DNA of 40,848 nucleotides from the NCBI GenBank assembly GCA_938008575.1, contig CALLKB010000011.1, positions 1 through 40,848 on the forward strand, written 5' to 3'. The stretch's first letter is position 1. Every line of letters starts with the position of its first letter. Both the position numbers and the translations under genes were made by a program. Below the pieces are notes generated by a model. The model was given only the letters and a program-made list of their open reading frames with translations. It was not told the origin of the DNA and ran no database searches. Source of the DNA: an uncultured Cytophagaceae bacterium (GTDB lineage: Bacteria; Bacteroidota; Bacteroidia; Cytophagales; Spirosomataceae). Below, in pieces: positions 1 to 8,933 of this stretch.

Positions 1-2225
1 TTATCATCCGTATCTTTATCCGTTGTTACGTCTTTCGACTTATTCGCCAGATCTTCTTTGGTATCCTCAGCATTCATTGCACGTACTTTTTCAGCTTCTA
101 CTAATCCTTCGTTAGAAGTAGATTTCGTATCGATGTAACTTTTTACGGATTTGATGGTTGGGTATTTTTCATCTGAATCTGCATACTTGACAAAATCATT
201 TGTTTTGTTCGACAATGACTCTTTTTTATCAAATTCCGATTGTGCCGCGATTGAAATAGGTTTATTCGCATCAGAGGTATTATCAACAAGATTGATTTCT
301 AAGTTTTCACGAGCTCCCGCTTTTGAAGAGGCACCCGTTCCTCCGTTTACTAAACTTAATTCACCTGTTAATTTAGAAGCTGAAACTGACTTGATTTTCG
401 CATCCGTGACATTTTCATTCAAAATTTTGGCAGTCGTGATTGCGTCAGTTTTTACTTCAGGCGCATCGTAAGTCCCACTCAAATCACCTTTTAATTGGAT
501 CAAACCAGCATCTGTACTTGTCGCGTTCGGTAATGTTATTGAGCTTGATTTCTCTCCGCCAGCAAGGGTAATGACGTTTTTGGCATCATTTAAACTGATG
601 GACTGTTTCTCCACAGTCAATGAATTAATCGTTGCATCATTCACGAATTTACGCACCGCCAAAACAGTAGGAAACAAATTAACATTTGTCTCATCCACTT
701 TAATTTCATCCGTTTTATTCGCTGAATTTTCTTTGTTGGCCAAACCTGGAACCGTCGGATTATCCGATGTTCCTCCCAAATCACCCTTCAACTGCACCAA
801 ACCCGCTAATGTACTTGATGCATTTGGCAAAGTGATAGAACTTGGCGTTTCACCTCCGGTTAAGGAAATCACATTTTTTGCATCGTTCAATGCAATTGCT
901 TGTTTCTCAACGGTCAACGAGTTGATCGTCGCATCATTCACAAATTTCTTAACCGCTAAGACTGAAGGAAATAAATTGGCATTCGTTTCATCCTGCTTAA
1001 TTACATCCGTTTTGTTAGATTTCTCCTCTTTGGCACTGATGTCAGCCGCAAGACTTTTTCCGAGTGTGGTTTCATCCACGTAATCTTTAATTGCTTTAAC
1101 AGTAGGATATTTGTCATTCGATGTTCCATCCGAAATCACATTGGTCGATTTATTAGCGACATCTTCTTTGCCATCAATGATGAGTTGCACATCAGAACTT
1201 AACGCAGCTTCAGTCACAAATTGCTTGACCGCAGCCACTGTCGGATAATTTACATTCGGATTTTTATCCGTTTTGATATTGACAGATTTGTTTTGTTTAT
1301 CCTCTTTACCATCAACAGTTGTTTGTAAAGCAATTCCTAACGTCGCTTGATCCACATATTCTTTAACCGCTTTTACAGAAGGATATTTATCATTACTGTT
1401 TCTATCCGATTGCACGCTGGTTGATTTATTTCCCAAATTTTCATAGCTATTCACAACAGCTTCTACTTTCGCTTGGGTGATGACCATTTGATTGGACACA
1501 TTCGTGATTTGATTTCCTTGATTGGTGATTTGATTACCCTGATTAGTAACCGTTACGGAAATATCACCAAGCTTTTGATTCGTTTGCGCAATAACTTTTT
1601 CATTATCTGAAATAGCTTGATTAACAATCAAAAACTTAGAAATCGCATCCTTTTGATTTTGATCAATTTCATTTTTGATTGGATCCAAATCCTTGTTGAC
1701 AATATAACCTACGTCATTATTAAAGTAGGAGAGGGTAGTGGGTGTATCACGCACATTTTTGTATTCAACGGATTCCGCATACAAAGCATAAGCCGTGTAA
1801 TTAAATGGCTGAATACTTGCTGTTGAAAAGTTCTTCCCAGCATCAAAACTCAAATCGACACGTAATTGCTTAACATTCGCATCCCACTTGATCGCATCAA
1901 AAGTTCGATAGGTTGCTGTAGTCGCCTGCGTGGACAAACCAGAAGCGGAACCAATTAAACCATTACCAATCGTCAAATTGATTAAACCATATTCATCCGT
2001 GGTTGCTTGATGAAATTCTTCATAATCGACAGAACCCGATTTGGACAAAAGGGTAAAGCGAACGTTGACCTTTCCGTTCTTAAGAGGCTGGCCAGTAATC
2101 GATGTACCAGGAATCTCAATAGGCTTGGGATCCATGATAACAGCTTGATAATTAAGGCTTTTCGTTTGCCCATAGGACAAAATGGGAAAAGCCAAGAGAC
2201 AGATTAAACGTAGATAATTTTTCAT
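1..2225 (-). CDS. Long modular secreted/surface protein with tail-fibre-like repeats (C-terminus beyond window)
   Basis: The minus-strand frame is open from the ATG at 2225 to base 1, giving at least 741 residues with no stop, so the 3' end lies outside the window. The first 20 residues (MKNYLRLICLLAFPILSYGQ) are a signal peptide. Residues about 20-200 form a unique N-terminal domain. Then come coiled-coil-like N/Q-rich segments with three copies of (T)NQGNQI or a close variant, a ~47-residue module repeated about three times (core NKS-x-N/D-KYPTVKAVKxFV), and a 99-residue module present twice. Motifs such as LQLKGDLGGT-like and NGGTGASSKAGARENL resemble modules common in phage tail fibres and Bacteroidota surface proteins. 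Function is unknown; a structural, adhesive or cell-surface role is inferred. It starts 21 bp after the preceding barrel-like gene, so the two are probably co-transcribed. Confidence 0.85.
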   Translation of the reverse strand, partial: MKNYLRLICLLAFPILSYGQTKSLNYQAVIMDPKPIEIPGTSITGQPLKNGKVNVRFTLLSKSGSVDYEEFHQATTDEYGLINLTIGNGLIGSASGLSTQATTATYRTFDAIKWDANVKQLRVDLSFDAGKNFSTASIQPFNYTAYALYAESVEYKNVRDTPTTLSYFNNDVGYIVNKDLDPIKNEIDQNQKDAISKFLIVNQAISDNEKVIAQTNQKLGDISVTVTNQGNQITNQGNQITNVSNQMVITQAKVEAVVNSYENLGNKSTSVQSDRNSNDKYPSVKAVKEYVDQATLGIALQTTVDGKEDKQNKSVNIKTDKNPNVNYPTVAAVKQFVTEAALSSDVQLIIDGKEDVANKSTNVISDGTSNDKYPTVKAIKDYVDETTLGKSLAADISAKEEKSNKTDVIKQDETNANLFPSVLAVKKFVNDATINSLTVEKQAIALNDAKNVISLTGGETPSSITLPNASSTLAGLVQLKGDLGGTSDNPTVPGLANKENSANKTDEIKVDETNVNLFPTVLAVRKFVNDATINSLTVEKQSISLNDAKNVITLAGGEKSSSITLPNATSTDAGLIQLKGDLSGTYDAPEVKTDAITTAKILNENVTDAKIKSVSASKLTGELSLVNGGTGASSKAGARENLEINLVDNTSDANKPISIAAQSEFDKKESLSNKTNDFVKYADSDEKYPTIKSVKSYIDTKSTSNEGLVEAEKVRAMNAEDTKEDLANKSKDVTTDKDTDD
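468..1016 (-). repeat. Intragenic 297-bp (99-codon) direct duplication
   Basis: Within the long surface-protein gene, the segment read from 1016 to 720 is followed by a diverged copy from 719 to about 468, with matching codons offset by exactly 297 bp (for example the complement of GCATCATTCA at 634 and 931). Both copies encode an NKTD...NLFP-S/T-VLAV...KFVNDATINSLTVEKQ core and a KGDL-G/S-GT element. The size is an exact multiple of three, so the copy number could change without breaking the frame. Confidence 0.8.
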
Positions 2226-2246
2226 GTTTTTAGAACGTTTGGGTAA

Positions 2247-2966
2247 TTACTTAGAAATCTTAATACCAAAACTGATGGTATCATTGAGGAAATTTAAAGT
2301 TGGCTTCCCAACTTGATTAGGGTGAAAAGTTTGCATTCGATTGTATTCCAAAAATGCGCTAATGCGATCATTTAGTTTTTTATGTACTTGAGTAGACAAA
2401 CCTGCAAATAGCTGAATATCAGCGAATTGGCTATCTTTAGTTAAATCAATATATCGGCTAGCTAATGCTTGGTTTCCCTGAATTAATTTAAAGCCAGCAA
2501 GTCTACTGTGAAGACTAACAGACCATTTTTTAAAGGAAGGCGAGTAGATCCCCAAGCCTCCAGACAATCCGACATAATTTGTTTGATAGGAAAAGGCGAT
2601 GTTTTGATCATCACCTACCGCATTGATTTGATTGGCTTCTACCTGTACATCTAAATGCACTAAGGATAAGAATTTTGCTAATCCCTGTCGCTGTGAAAAA
2701 TAAATGGCCTTTTTACTCGAAGAACTGTAATTATTCGTCGTATCCAACAATAGAAATTCTGATCCGATTTGAAATCTAGATCCAGAACCTCTTTTTAGGA
2801 AATCCACGTCAACACCATCTGAATTTTTAAACAGATAGGTTGAAACATTAGTCCCTACAGACAAATTGTAGCTCTGGGCTTTTATGTCACCAATAATCCC
2901 GCACACAATCGCGAAGGCTATTAGCATCAAAACCAAAGCTTTGATGTAAAAGAGTGAAATTTTCAT
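2247..2966 (-). CDS. Outer-membrane beta-barrel-like protein, unknown function
   Basis: This is a 239-residue protein with an N-terminal hydrophobic export signal (residues about 8-30, ending near IKAQS). The mature part is a series of short alternating strands with aromatic and glycine residues, such as YQTNYVGLSGGLGIYSP, and it ends in a typical barrel-like SFGIKISK strand. This suggests a small outer-membrane barrel of the kind often paired with surface structures in Bacteroidota (PorP/SprF-like arrangements); I cannot assign it to a named family. It lies 21 bp upstream of the long modular surface protein on the same strand, so it may anchor or export that partner (inference). An 11-bp leader motif GTTCTAAAAAC occurs upstream of both genes. 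Confidence 0.75.
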   Translation of the reverse strand: MKISLFYIKALVLMLIAFAIVCGIIGDIKAQSYNLSVGTNVSTYLFKNSDGVDVDFLKRGSGSRFQIGSEFLLLDTTNNYSSSSKKAIYFSQRQGLAKFLSLVHLDVQVEANQINAVGDDQNIAFSYQTNYVGLSGGLGIYSPSFKKWSVSLHSRLAGFKLIQGNQALASRYIDLTKDSQFADIQLFAGLSTQVHKKLNDRISAFLEYNRMQTFHPNQVGKPTLNFLNDTISFGIKISK

Positions 2967-3596
2967 TGCGTAATTTTTTTAAGTTTTTAGAACAGTTAAG
3001 TCGTCGGACGAGAGCCAAAGAATTATGAACTCTTTTATCTCATTCGTTGAGACAAACCTACAGTAATAAAAAAGGCCCTAAAAGCGCTAAAAATGTGTGT
3101 TTTGGACTAAAACTAAAATCTAGTACATGAGATTAAGTACATGAGATTTAAAGAGGGGCGCTGTACTGTATTTTATTGAAAGCAAGTCCAAAAAAATATA
3201 TAGGTAAACGTGATATCACATTGTTTCGTTAAAAAAAATGAGATGTGTCAGGTATTGGAAAGGGAATTAATTCCAATTATTTGATAAAATAGGCTTGTAT
3301 TGAAACAAAAACTGATCGAAAATCCGCTAAAACGAAGCAATTTGCTTTAAAATCTGCCCATTTAAGCGCTATTATTTGCTTAAAATTCCGCAAATCGCTG
3401 TAAGCTGGGAGTTATTAATTACTTATTATTGACTAAAAAACCATAAACAATCGTTTTTCAGATTCCTACTTCAAAATTTTGTTCGTTAAAACACCCAATA
3501 AAGCAGCCCAGCTGTAAGCAAAATGACAGGTATAAGCCCTTGAGAATCGAATATTTGCAGACTAAGAAAGAATTTATCTGAAATTGGGGAAGCAAA
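2967..3596. other. Non-coding stretch, mostly unexplained
   Basis: No convincing gene is seen. It holds the putative promoter near 3053, a 14-bp tandem duplication (AGTACATGAGATTA-like, about 3122-3150), and a pair of related direct repeats around TTTGCTTTAAAATCTGC (about 3350 and 3388), the first of which follows a small AAGCAA-T-TTGCTT palindrome. None of these can be assigned a function. Confidence 0.5.
3053..3060 (-). promoter_or_regulatory. Putative -7 promoter element (TAGGTTTG)
   Basis: On the minus strand TAGGTTTG matches the Bacteroidota -7 consensus TAnnTTTG. It lies about 87 bp upstream of the barrel-like gene starting at 2966. No good -33 TTTG is visible at the expected spacing, so this is moderate evidence. 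Confidence 0.4.
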
Positions 3597-3845
3597 TTGA
3601 ACATTAGACATTGAACATTAGACATTGGTCATTTGACTTTGGATCTTGGATTTAAAACCATTAATGTAGAGACGCGATACCTCGCGTCTGTTTATAATGA
3701 AGAGTGAAGAGTGAAGGAAAGCTCCAGACTTAGGACTGCAGACTTCGGACTATGGACTCCGGGAATTCGGATTACAGACTTCGGACTACAGACTTCGGAC
3801 TACAGACTTCTGACTCCGGACTATGGACATCGGACTTCGGACTAT
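3597..3845. repeat. Heptanucleotide repeat island 1 (with hairpin element)
   Basis: Three successive arrays have a 7-bp period: eight units alternating TTGAACA/TTAGACA and derivatives (3597-3652), GAAGAGT-type units (3699-3717), and about 17 units of CAGACTT/CGGACTA type (3725-3843). The GTAGAGACGCGA hairpin sits between the first two. The island lies between the leader of the barrel gene and the 3' end of an AraC-type gene. Confidence 0.9.
3666..3690. repeat. GTAGAGACGCGA hairpin element, copy 1
   Basis: Perfect 8-bp arms AGACGCGA / TCGCGTCT surround the loop TACC and are preceded by GTAG. The same element recurs at 15696, 24274 and 31397. Confidence 0.9.
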
Positions 3846-3859
3846 TATATACATGAAAA

Positions 3860-3890
3860 AATCCCTTTCAATAGCACATCGAAAGGGATT
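3860..3890 (-). terminator. Intrinsic terminator of the AraC-type gene
   Basis: Perfect 10-bp arms AATCCCTTTC / GAAAGGGATT surround an 11-nt loop. Read on the minus strand the stem is followed by a run of T, as expected for a rho-independent terminator. It lies 25 bp downstream of the stop of the minus-strand regulator gene ending at 3915. Confidence 0.85.
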
Positions 3891-3914
3891 CGCGAATAAA
3901 ATCTAATAATTACA

Positions 3915-5144
3915 CTAACTAAAGCCTAGTGTTATAACCATCGAGTCCTGGTGAACACTTTTTAAATATTCTGAAGGGGTTAAGCCTGTCTTTTTTCTAA
4001 ACGAATTGACAAAATTCGACCTAGAGAGAAATCCACACGTATAGGCTATGGATTCTAAGGTTAGATTTTTAGCCTTTCCATCTTTTATTAATTCCATAGC
4101 ATATTCGATCCGCGCATTATTTTTCCAATCATTAAAATTAATCCCAAGGTAATTATTGTAGTAAGCGGTTAATTGATGATAGGGAATATTAGTATCCTGG
4201 GTAATAATAGATAATGTAAAACCCGGTTGGAGGTAAGGCTTTTGCTGAAAATACTCAGCTAATTTGCGCGAGATCATTACATTGGTACTATCTGAATCAG
4301 AAGATTCAGCGACCAAATTACGGATAGGCGCTTGTGCATAGTCATTAAATACCAGTTTCTCCGGCGCGTATTCCTTTTTGATAATCTTTCTACGAATCCC
4401 TCCATACACCACACGTGGGAAAAAGAAAATGGAAGAATTCAAAAACAACAAAAACAAAGTCGGCACAAGCATAAACAACTTTACCTCATTCACATCCTGA
4501 ACTTTGTATGCGCCATGCTGCGCAAAAAGGCCAATTAAAAAGGATGTCAAAAAATTCATGCCGGCACAAATAATCAAAAGCAAGTACCAATTCAAATTGG
4601 ATTGGGAATTTGATTTTTCATTTGCGATGAAATGATCCTTATGATTGAGGTAAATTTTTAAAGCGGCAAAGCAATAGATAAAACCAATAAAAGGTCTAAA
4701 CAACAAATTATATTGAATTGGAAATAATAGGGTCTTAAGCTGAACTAATTTAAATGGATTCAAAATAAGTGCCCGGATAAATTCAATCTTGACATCAGCA
4801 CTTAATAATAAATGAGGCGTAATATTAATGAAGGAAATAAGAAATGGTAATAAATGAATCAATTCATCTCGCTTAAAATGCTCGGGCTCATCAGGCACCA
4901 TCGATTTCTTTATGTATAGGAACAGGATCGGAGCAGAAAGATTGAACAAAGGGATAGCTCCAGGCATGAAGTAATACAATATAAAAGGGTGATTTACATA
5001 AAAGATAAAATTTCGGGTAAGGGAAAAAATACTTACCGTTAGAAAAAATAGACTTAAATAAATGTTCAATTTATTTTCTATACTGGTGTTGATTATCAAT
5101 AATGCAGACACCATTAAACCGAAAAACGAAACAATTTCGAACAT
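3915..5144 (-). CDS. Membrane-anchored AraC-family transcriptional regulator (paralogue 1)
   Basis: 409 residues. The first ~240 residues are strongly hydrophobic with about six or seven membrane segments. The C-terminal ~110 residues are an AraC-type double helix-turn-helix domain, with recognisable LTLESIAYTCGFLSRSNFVN and FRKKTGLTPSEYLKS segments. Proteins of this layout in Bacteroidota are thought to sense a signal in the membrane and bind DNA from there; the ligand is unknown. The ATG at 5144 begins a hydrophobic helix directly. The neighbour at 5424-6593 has the same architecture and similar sequence around the HTH, so the pair probably arose by duplication. The sequence GTTCTAA lies 16 bp upstream of the start and recurs before the neighbour. 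A strong terminator follows at 3860-3890. Confidence 0.9.
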   Translation of the reverse strand: MFEIVSFFGLMVSALLIINTSIENKLNIYLSLFFLTVSIFSLTRNFIFYVNHPFILYYFMPGAIPLFNLSAPILFLYIKKSMVPDEPEHFKRDELIHLLPFLISFINITPHLLLSADVKIEFIRALILNPFKLVQLKTLLFPIQYNLLFRPFIGFIYCFAALKIYLNHKDHFIANEKSNSQSNLNWYLLLIICAGMNFLTSFLIGLFAQHGAYKVQDVNEVKLFMLVPTLFLLFLNSSIFFFPRVVYGGIRRKIIKKEYAPEKLVFNDYAQAPIRNLVAESSDSDSTNVMISRKLAEYFQQKPYLQPGFTLSIITQDTNIPYHQLTAYYNNYLGINFNDWKNNARIEYAMELIKDGKAKNLTLESIAYTCGFLSRSNFVNSFRKKTGLTPSEYLKSVHQDSMVITLGFS

Positions 5145-5348
5145 GTAATCGTATTTATATTAGAACACAGAGTAAGCAGTCACTTAACTACAATGCAAAC
5201 CTCATCATTATATCGTAGGCAAAGCAACTTAGATGTACTAAAAATTGTATCGAAATCGGAAATCAAGCCAAATCGCCTGTACTTAAATTTTATTTGGGAA
5301 CATTTAGGATAAAAAATGACCGAAAACTAAACGTTTTGAGGATTTTCC

Positions 5349-5400
5349 AGATTTAGAGTAAATCTAGCGTTAGATGTGTTATATGCGTTATTTCGCATAT
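5349..5400. promoter_or_regulatory. Two inverted repeats between the AraC-type genes
   Basis: AGATTTA-GAG-TAAATCT (5349-5365) and ATATGCG-TTATTT-CGCATAT (5381-5400) are perfect 7-bp inverted repeats in the 279-bp gap between the two regulators. Neither has a T-run on the minus strand, so a terminator for the upstream gene is unlikely. Binding sites for a regulator are possible but unproven. Confidence 0.35.
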
Positions 5401-5423
5401 CATTTCAACTGAAAAAGCGTTTT

Positions 5424-6593
5424 CTACTTTTTATTGTGGTTAGCAAGAAACTCGGAAGGCGTTAGTCCCATAACCTTTTTGAAGGCCTCAACAAAATTAG
5501 CGCGTGAAAGGTAGCCGCATTGTAAAGAGATAGACTCTAGTGTTAATTGATCTGCATGGCCCGCGTTAATTAACTCGACGGCATGCTTGATACGTTGTTC
5601 ATTTTTCCACTCGTTAAAAGTCAAATCATACTGATGTTTGATGTAATAAGAAATTTGATGAACGGGTAGTTTTGTTCCATTTGAAATCATATTCAATGAA
5701 AATCCAGCTGACAAATAGGGCTTTGTTTCGATGTACTCAGTGAATAATCGATCAATTTCAACCAGATCATATTTCGCAGCTTCAGGATCCAATGTAGGAT
5801 TCTTTTTTCTCAATGAACGGAATTCCGGCTTTGACTTTTCGATAAAATACTTCTCAAAAACTAATTTGGGGTGAAACAAAGCTGTCAAGATAAACATCGC
5901 ATTTAGGAATCGTGGAGATGCAATTAAGGTATTCATGGCACCTACACTTCCAAAATAGGACCTATTGCTTGGATTAATATTAATTCCCACGTAGATAAAC
6001 ATACCATAAAATCCAAAACCAAATAGAAAGCACATACAATAGTATCCATAATGATAACCTTGTGCATTCCTGATACGAAAATGATTGGAACGAAAACTAT
6101 TGAAAAACATTTGAAAACTTAATAGCAAATAAAGAAACGATTGTGTCATTCGAAAAACGACATGGAAATAGTAAGGAACTAGCAATGTGGGTACATTAAA
6201 ACCGATGGAATGATCATTTAAAAAGGCATTGACAAAGGCATTTTTTTCGGCATCTCCCATATATAGATAGGGAGATGCGTTAATGAAAAACAGTACAGAA
6301 GGTAAAAAATGGAACAGATATTTCTTCCTAAACTTAAAATTGGGTTGGAATACGGAGGCAAAGTAAAGGTAGAGTAAGGGGCCTGCCGACATATTCATCA
6401 GCACCGTGAATGGATATATCCTGGTAACAAGCCAACGAAACTCCGATGATAAAAATGCAAAAGAGGTTATTGCAAAGAATGAATGACAAAAAATAAAAAG
6501 TGCTAAATAAAAATTGGAGCCAAATCGCTCCGCACGATTTAGAAAAATTAATATAGATAGTACTATACCAAGTATGGTTACGAAAAATATCAT
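5424..6593 (-). CDS. Membrane-anchored AraC-family transcriptional regulator (paralogue 2)
   Basis: 389 residues with an N-terminal multi-helix membrane domain (about residues 1-230) and a C-terminal AraC-type DNA-binding domain ending FKKVMGLTPSEFLANHNKK. The segment LTLESISLQCGYLSRANFVE corresponds closely to the same region of the gene at 3915-5144. It is presumably a membrane-bound regulator; target genes are unknown, although the adjacent acylase gene and its own promoter are candidates. A TAGTTTTG -7 element and a 16-bp perfect palindrome lie 55-82 bp upstream, consistent with autoregulation (inference). GTTCTAA lies 5-11 bp upstream of the ATG. Confidence 0.9.
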   Translation of the reverse strand: MIFFVTILGIVLSILIFLNRAERFGSNFYLALFIFCHSFFAITSFAFLSSEFRWLVTRIYPFTVLMNMSAGPLLYLYFASVFQPNFKFRKKYLFHFLPSVLFFINASPYLYMGDAEKNAFVNAFLNDHSIGFNVPTLLVPYYFHVVFRMTQSFLYLLLSFQMFFNSFRSNHFRIRNAQGYHYGYYCMCFLFGFGFYGMFIYVGININPSNRSYFGSVGAMNTLIASPRFLNAMFILTALFHPKLVFEKYFIEKSKPEFRSLRKKNPTLDPEAAKYDLVEIDRLFTEYIETKPYLSAGFSLNMISNGTKLPVHQISYYIKHQYDLTFNEWKNEQRIKHAVELINAGHADQLTLESISLQCGYLSRANFVEAFKKVMGLTPSEFLANHNKK

Positions 6594-6647
6594 ATGATTA
6601 GAACACTAAATAGGAGCTGTAAATAATATAAGGCAATAAACAAATCT

Positions 6648-6675
6648 CAAAACTAATATAGGTCAAATTTGACCT
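6648..6675 (-). promoter_or_regulatory. Putative promoter and palindromic operator of AraC-type gene 2
   Basis: TAGTTTTG on the minus strand (6655-6648) fits TAnnTTTG. Five bases further upstream, at 6660-6675, lies the perfect 16-bp palindrome AGGTCAAATTTGACCT, placed where it would overlap the region between the -33 and -7 elements. A start site near 6642 would give a leader of about 50 nt. Confidence 0.5.
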
Positions 6676-6726
6676 TAGCCAAAAAAAATGTTTTCCAAAA
6701 TGCACAAATACGCTCAAACAGCTTAA

Positions 6727-8871
6727 TTAATTATTAAACGGTCGATATTTCTTTACGACATGCTCAAGTACATCCTTTTTGTAGAATAAAACTAACTTAA
6801 ATTTCCCTTGGGTATAATTTTCTGCTTGATCAAAAAAATGTTCGGAGTTTGGATCTCCGCTTTGGCCACCGGCCAACAAACTATAAGCTTTTACCTTAGG
6901 CCCAAATTCAATCGCTGCGACAAAACTATTTCCATTCACACCATACCACTTCTTAGATCCCATATAGGGCTTACTGGTGTAGGATGGCAACTGTCCCCAA
7001 GCGGAAGAAGTAAATGCCACAGGAAGACTTGGCTTCAAATCATCGAACATAACGCTATTCGATATACGTTGGAACCGGTTGACTTCTCCCCAAGCTATTT
7101 TCCATGTTCCAAATTGCTGTTCTACATTCAATTTTACCTTCAACAAGGCGTCCAATAAAACGTCTGATGTTGCTTCATTCGCAAATCGAGTAAAATTAAT
7201 TACCGGATCTGTTTCGCCACCAAAAGTTCTGATTTTCGGAATGGAGGGGAGAAGTAATGAAGCCCAACGGATTGCCATATGTTGGGAAATCGAATTTACC
7301 TGTGCATTTCGATCCCAGGCCGCAAGGCTGTCGACCAATTCTTTCAATTCAGGTCTAGGACTTTTCGCATGGGCATTTATTAGACTAGGAATGAGCACAT
7401 CAAAAGCCGCTAAATGTCGATCGTAACCAACCTTGATTAAATCATTTACATCTAAGCTGGCCCGACTTGAAAATAAGCGAACCGCATTTTTATCCCGGAA
7501 GTTTTCTCCATCCGGTGCCATGTAAGACGGATAATTCGATCGTAAAGGACTTGCGCTACCCGAAACGGTAAAAGGTGTCGAATTGCAATTTTGAATCCAA
7601 CCGGTAACGGGGTTTACTACATGAACTAATTCGTTCACCGGATGTAATCCTTTCCAATCATTTGCTGAGCGCGTTCCATCCTGCACGAGCCCCCAATCTT
7701 TTTTAGGATCTCGAATAGGCACAAAATTCCCATGCCAATAGGCTATATTTCCTTTATTATCTGCATAAACCGTATTATTGGAAGTATTGGCACGCATGTC
7801 CATCACCTTTTGGTAGGACTTCAAACCTGTAGTTTTGGTTCTCAACCAACTCTGCTCCAGACTTAGCAATGAGCGATTATAGGAACGGACCGAAATCCAT
7901 TTTCCATCCCGTTGGGCCATAACCGCACCTCGATGCGTAAAATAAGCGCTAATTTCGCGCGGTTTAATTTCACCTTTTACTTGCAAACTGATTTTTTTGA
8001 TTTGCATTGGACGCCAATTACCGTCCAACAAATAATAGGGGATACCCTCACGCATTTCGACTTGCTCCTGATACATATCGGATACATCCACTTGGCTAGA
8101 CGTATGCATCCATCCACCATATTGATTGAAACCCTGATAGACAAAAAATTGGCCCCAAGTAACCGCGCCATACACATTCATCCCAGCCTCACTATTCACA
8201 TGTATCTCTGGACGGAAATAAAATGTCACATGGGGGTTAATATACAATAGCGCATTTCCCGATTTGGACAACGACTTTCCCACTGCAAAACCATTAGAAC
8301 CCGTTAAATCTTCATCGGCAACATGTTCTCGTTGCGACGCGATAGCGGTATTTAAGCCATAAAATGCACCAACTTCTTTCTCCGTAACATCTCCAGTAGA
8401 TATCGCTCCAATCGAACCATCCGTCCATAGTAAGGGATACCAGGGTTCAAAGTGCGTCAATAAGGCAGGTTTAACTTCGGGATGTTTGAATAGGTAATAA
8501 TTGATCCCATCTGCGTAAGCGACCAACAATTTCTTCAGCCAGTCAGGACTTTTTTTATAATCTGCTTTAGCCTCAGATGGATCAATGATTAATCGCAAGT
8601 ATAAATCATTCGCTAACTGTTTTTCTCCATCCACCTCCGCTAATCGGCCTAATTTTTCGATGTAATTACGTTCCACACGAGAAAAATCATCTTCACATTG
8701 CGCATATAACATTCCAAAAACAGCATCCGCATCCGATTTTCCGTAAATATGCGGAACGCCAAAATGATCCCGGTAAATCGTGACACGTTTAGCTTGTGCC
8801 TGCATTCTTAAAAGTTCAGGGGAGGCGACGATTTGCAAAGAAATCAGCAAAAGAAAGATTAATGTTTTCAT
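6727..8871 (-). CDS. Penicillin/AHL acylase-family amidohydrolase (Ntn hydrolase)
   Basis: About 714 residues from the ATG at 8871. A TTG seven codons upstream also reads through, but it lies inside a promoter element, so the ATG is preferred. A signal peptide (MKTLIFLLLISLQIVAS) directs export to the periplasm. The alpha-chain part shows RDHFGVPHIYG and QCEDDFSRVE. The TGSNGFAVG motif places the N-terminal nucleophile Ser at about residue 192, where autocatalytic cleavage would free the beta chain. This family cleaves amide bonds of penicillins, cephalosporins, acyl-homoserine lactones or related substrates; which one is not readable here. Length fits an unprocessed precursor. A second, diverged member is encoded at 36460-38523. 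Confidence 0.9.
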   Translation of the reverse strand: MKTLIFLLLISLQIVASPELLRMQAQAKRVTIYRDHFGVPHIYGKSDADAVFGMLYAQCEDDFSRVERNYIEKLGRLAEVDGEKQLANDLYLRLIIDPSEAKADYKKSPDWLKKLLVAYADGINYYLFKHPEVKPALLTHFEPWYPLLWTDGSIGAISTGDVTEKEVGAFYGLNTAIASQREHVADEDLTGSNGFAVGKSLSKSGNALLYINPHVTFYFRPEIHVNSEAGMNVYGAVTWGQFFVYQGFNQYGGWMHTSSQVDVSDMYQEQVEMREGIPYYLLDGNWRPMQIKKISLQVKGEIKPREISAYFTHRGAVMAQRDGKWISVRSYNRSLLSLEQSWLRTKTTGLKSYQKVMDMRANTSNNTVYADNKGNIAYWHGNFVPIRDPKKDWGLVQDGTRSANDWKGLHPVNELVHVVNPVTGWIQNCNSTPFTVSGSASPLRSNYPSYMAPDGENFRDKNAVRLFSSRASLDVNDLIKVGYDRHLAAFDVLIPSLINAHAKSPRPELKELVDSLAAWDRNAQVNSISQHMAIRWASLLLPSIPKIRTFGGETDPVINFTRFANEATSDVLLDALLKVKLNVEQQFGTWKIAWGEVNRFQRISNSVMFDDLKPSLPVAFTSSAWGQLPSYTSKPYMGSKKWYGVNGNSFVAAIEFGPKVKAYSLLAGGQSGDPNSEHFFDQAENYTQGKFKLVLFYKKDVLEHVVKKYRPFNN

Positions 8872-8889
8872 AGCAATCAGTGATGTAAA

Positions 8890-8897
8890 CAAAAGTA
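8890..8897 (-). promoter_or_regulatory. Putative -7 promoter element of acylase gene (TACTTTTG)
   Basis: TACTTTTG on the minus strand fits TAnnTTTG and lies 19 bp upstream of the ATG at 8871. It overlaps the in-frame TTG at 8892, which argues that translation starts at the ATG. No clear -33 element is visible. Confidence 0.5.
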
Positions 8898-8933
8898 TCT
8901 TTTTTATTGAATCTACCTACCTTGAACAAAAAA

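Noticed and set aside
151..1083. Two plus-strand reading frames opposite the long surface-protein gene
   Set aside because: The minus-strand frame is open through the entire region with signal peptide and modular repeats; the plus-strand frames are low-complexity mirror readings of the repeat codons.
3711..3899. Plus-strand 62-codon frame with heptapeptide-like repeats (DFGLQTSDYRLL type)
   Set aside because: It is simply a translation of the 7-bp DNA repeats (21 bp gives seven codons) and runs into the terminator of the AraC-type gene.
8872..8892. Upstream TTG start for the first acylase
   Set aside because: The TTG lies inside the -7 promoter element TACTTTTG, and the signal peptide begins neatly at the ATG at 8871.
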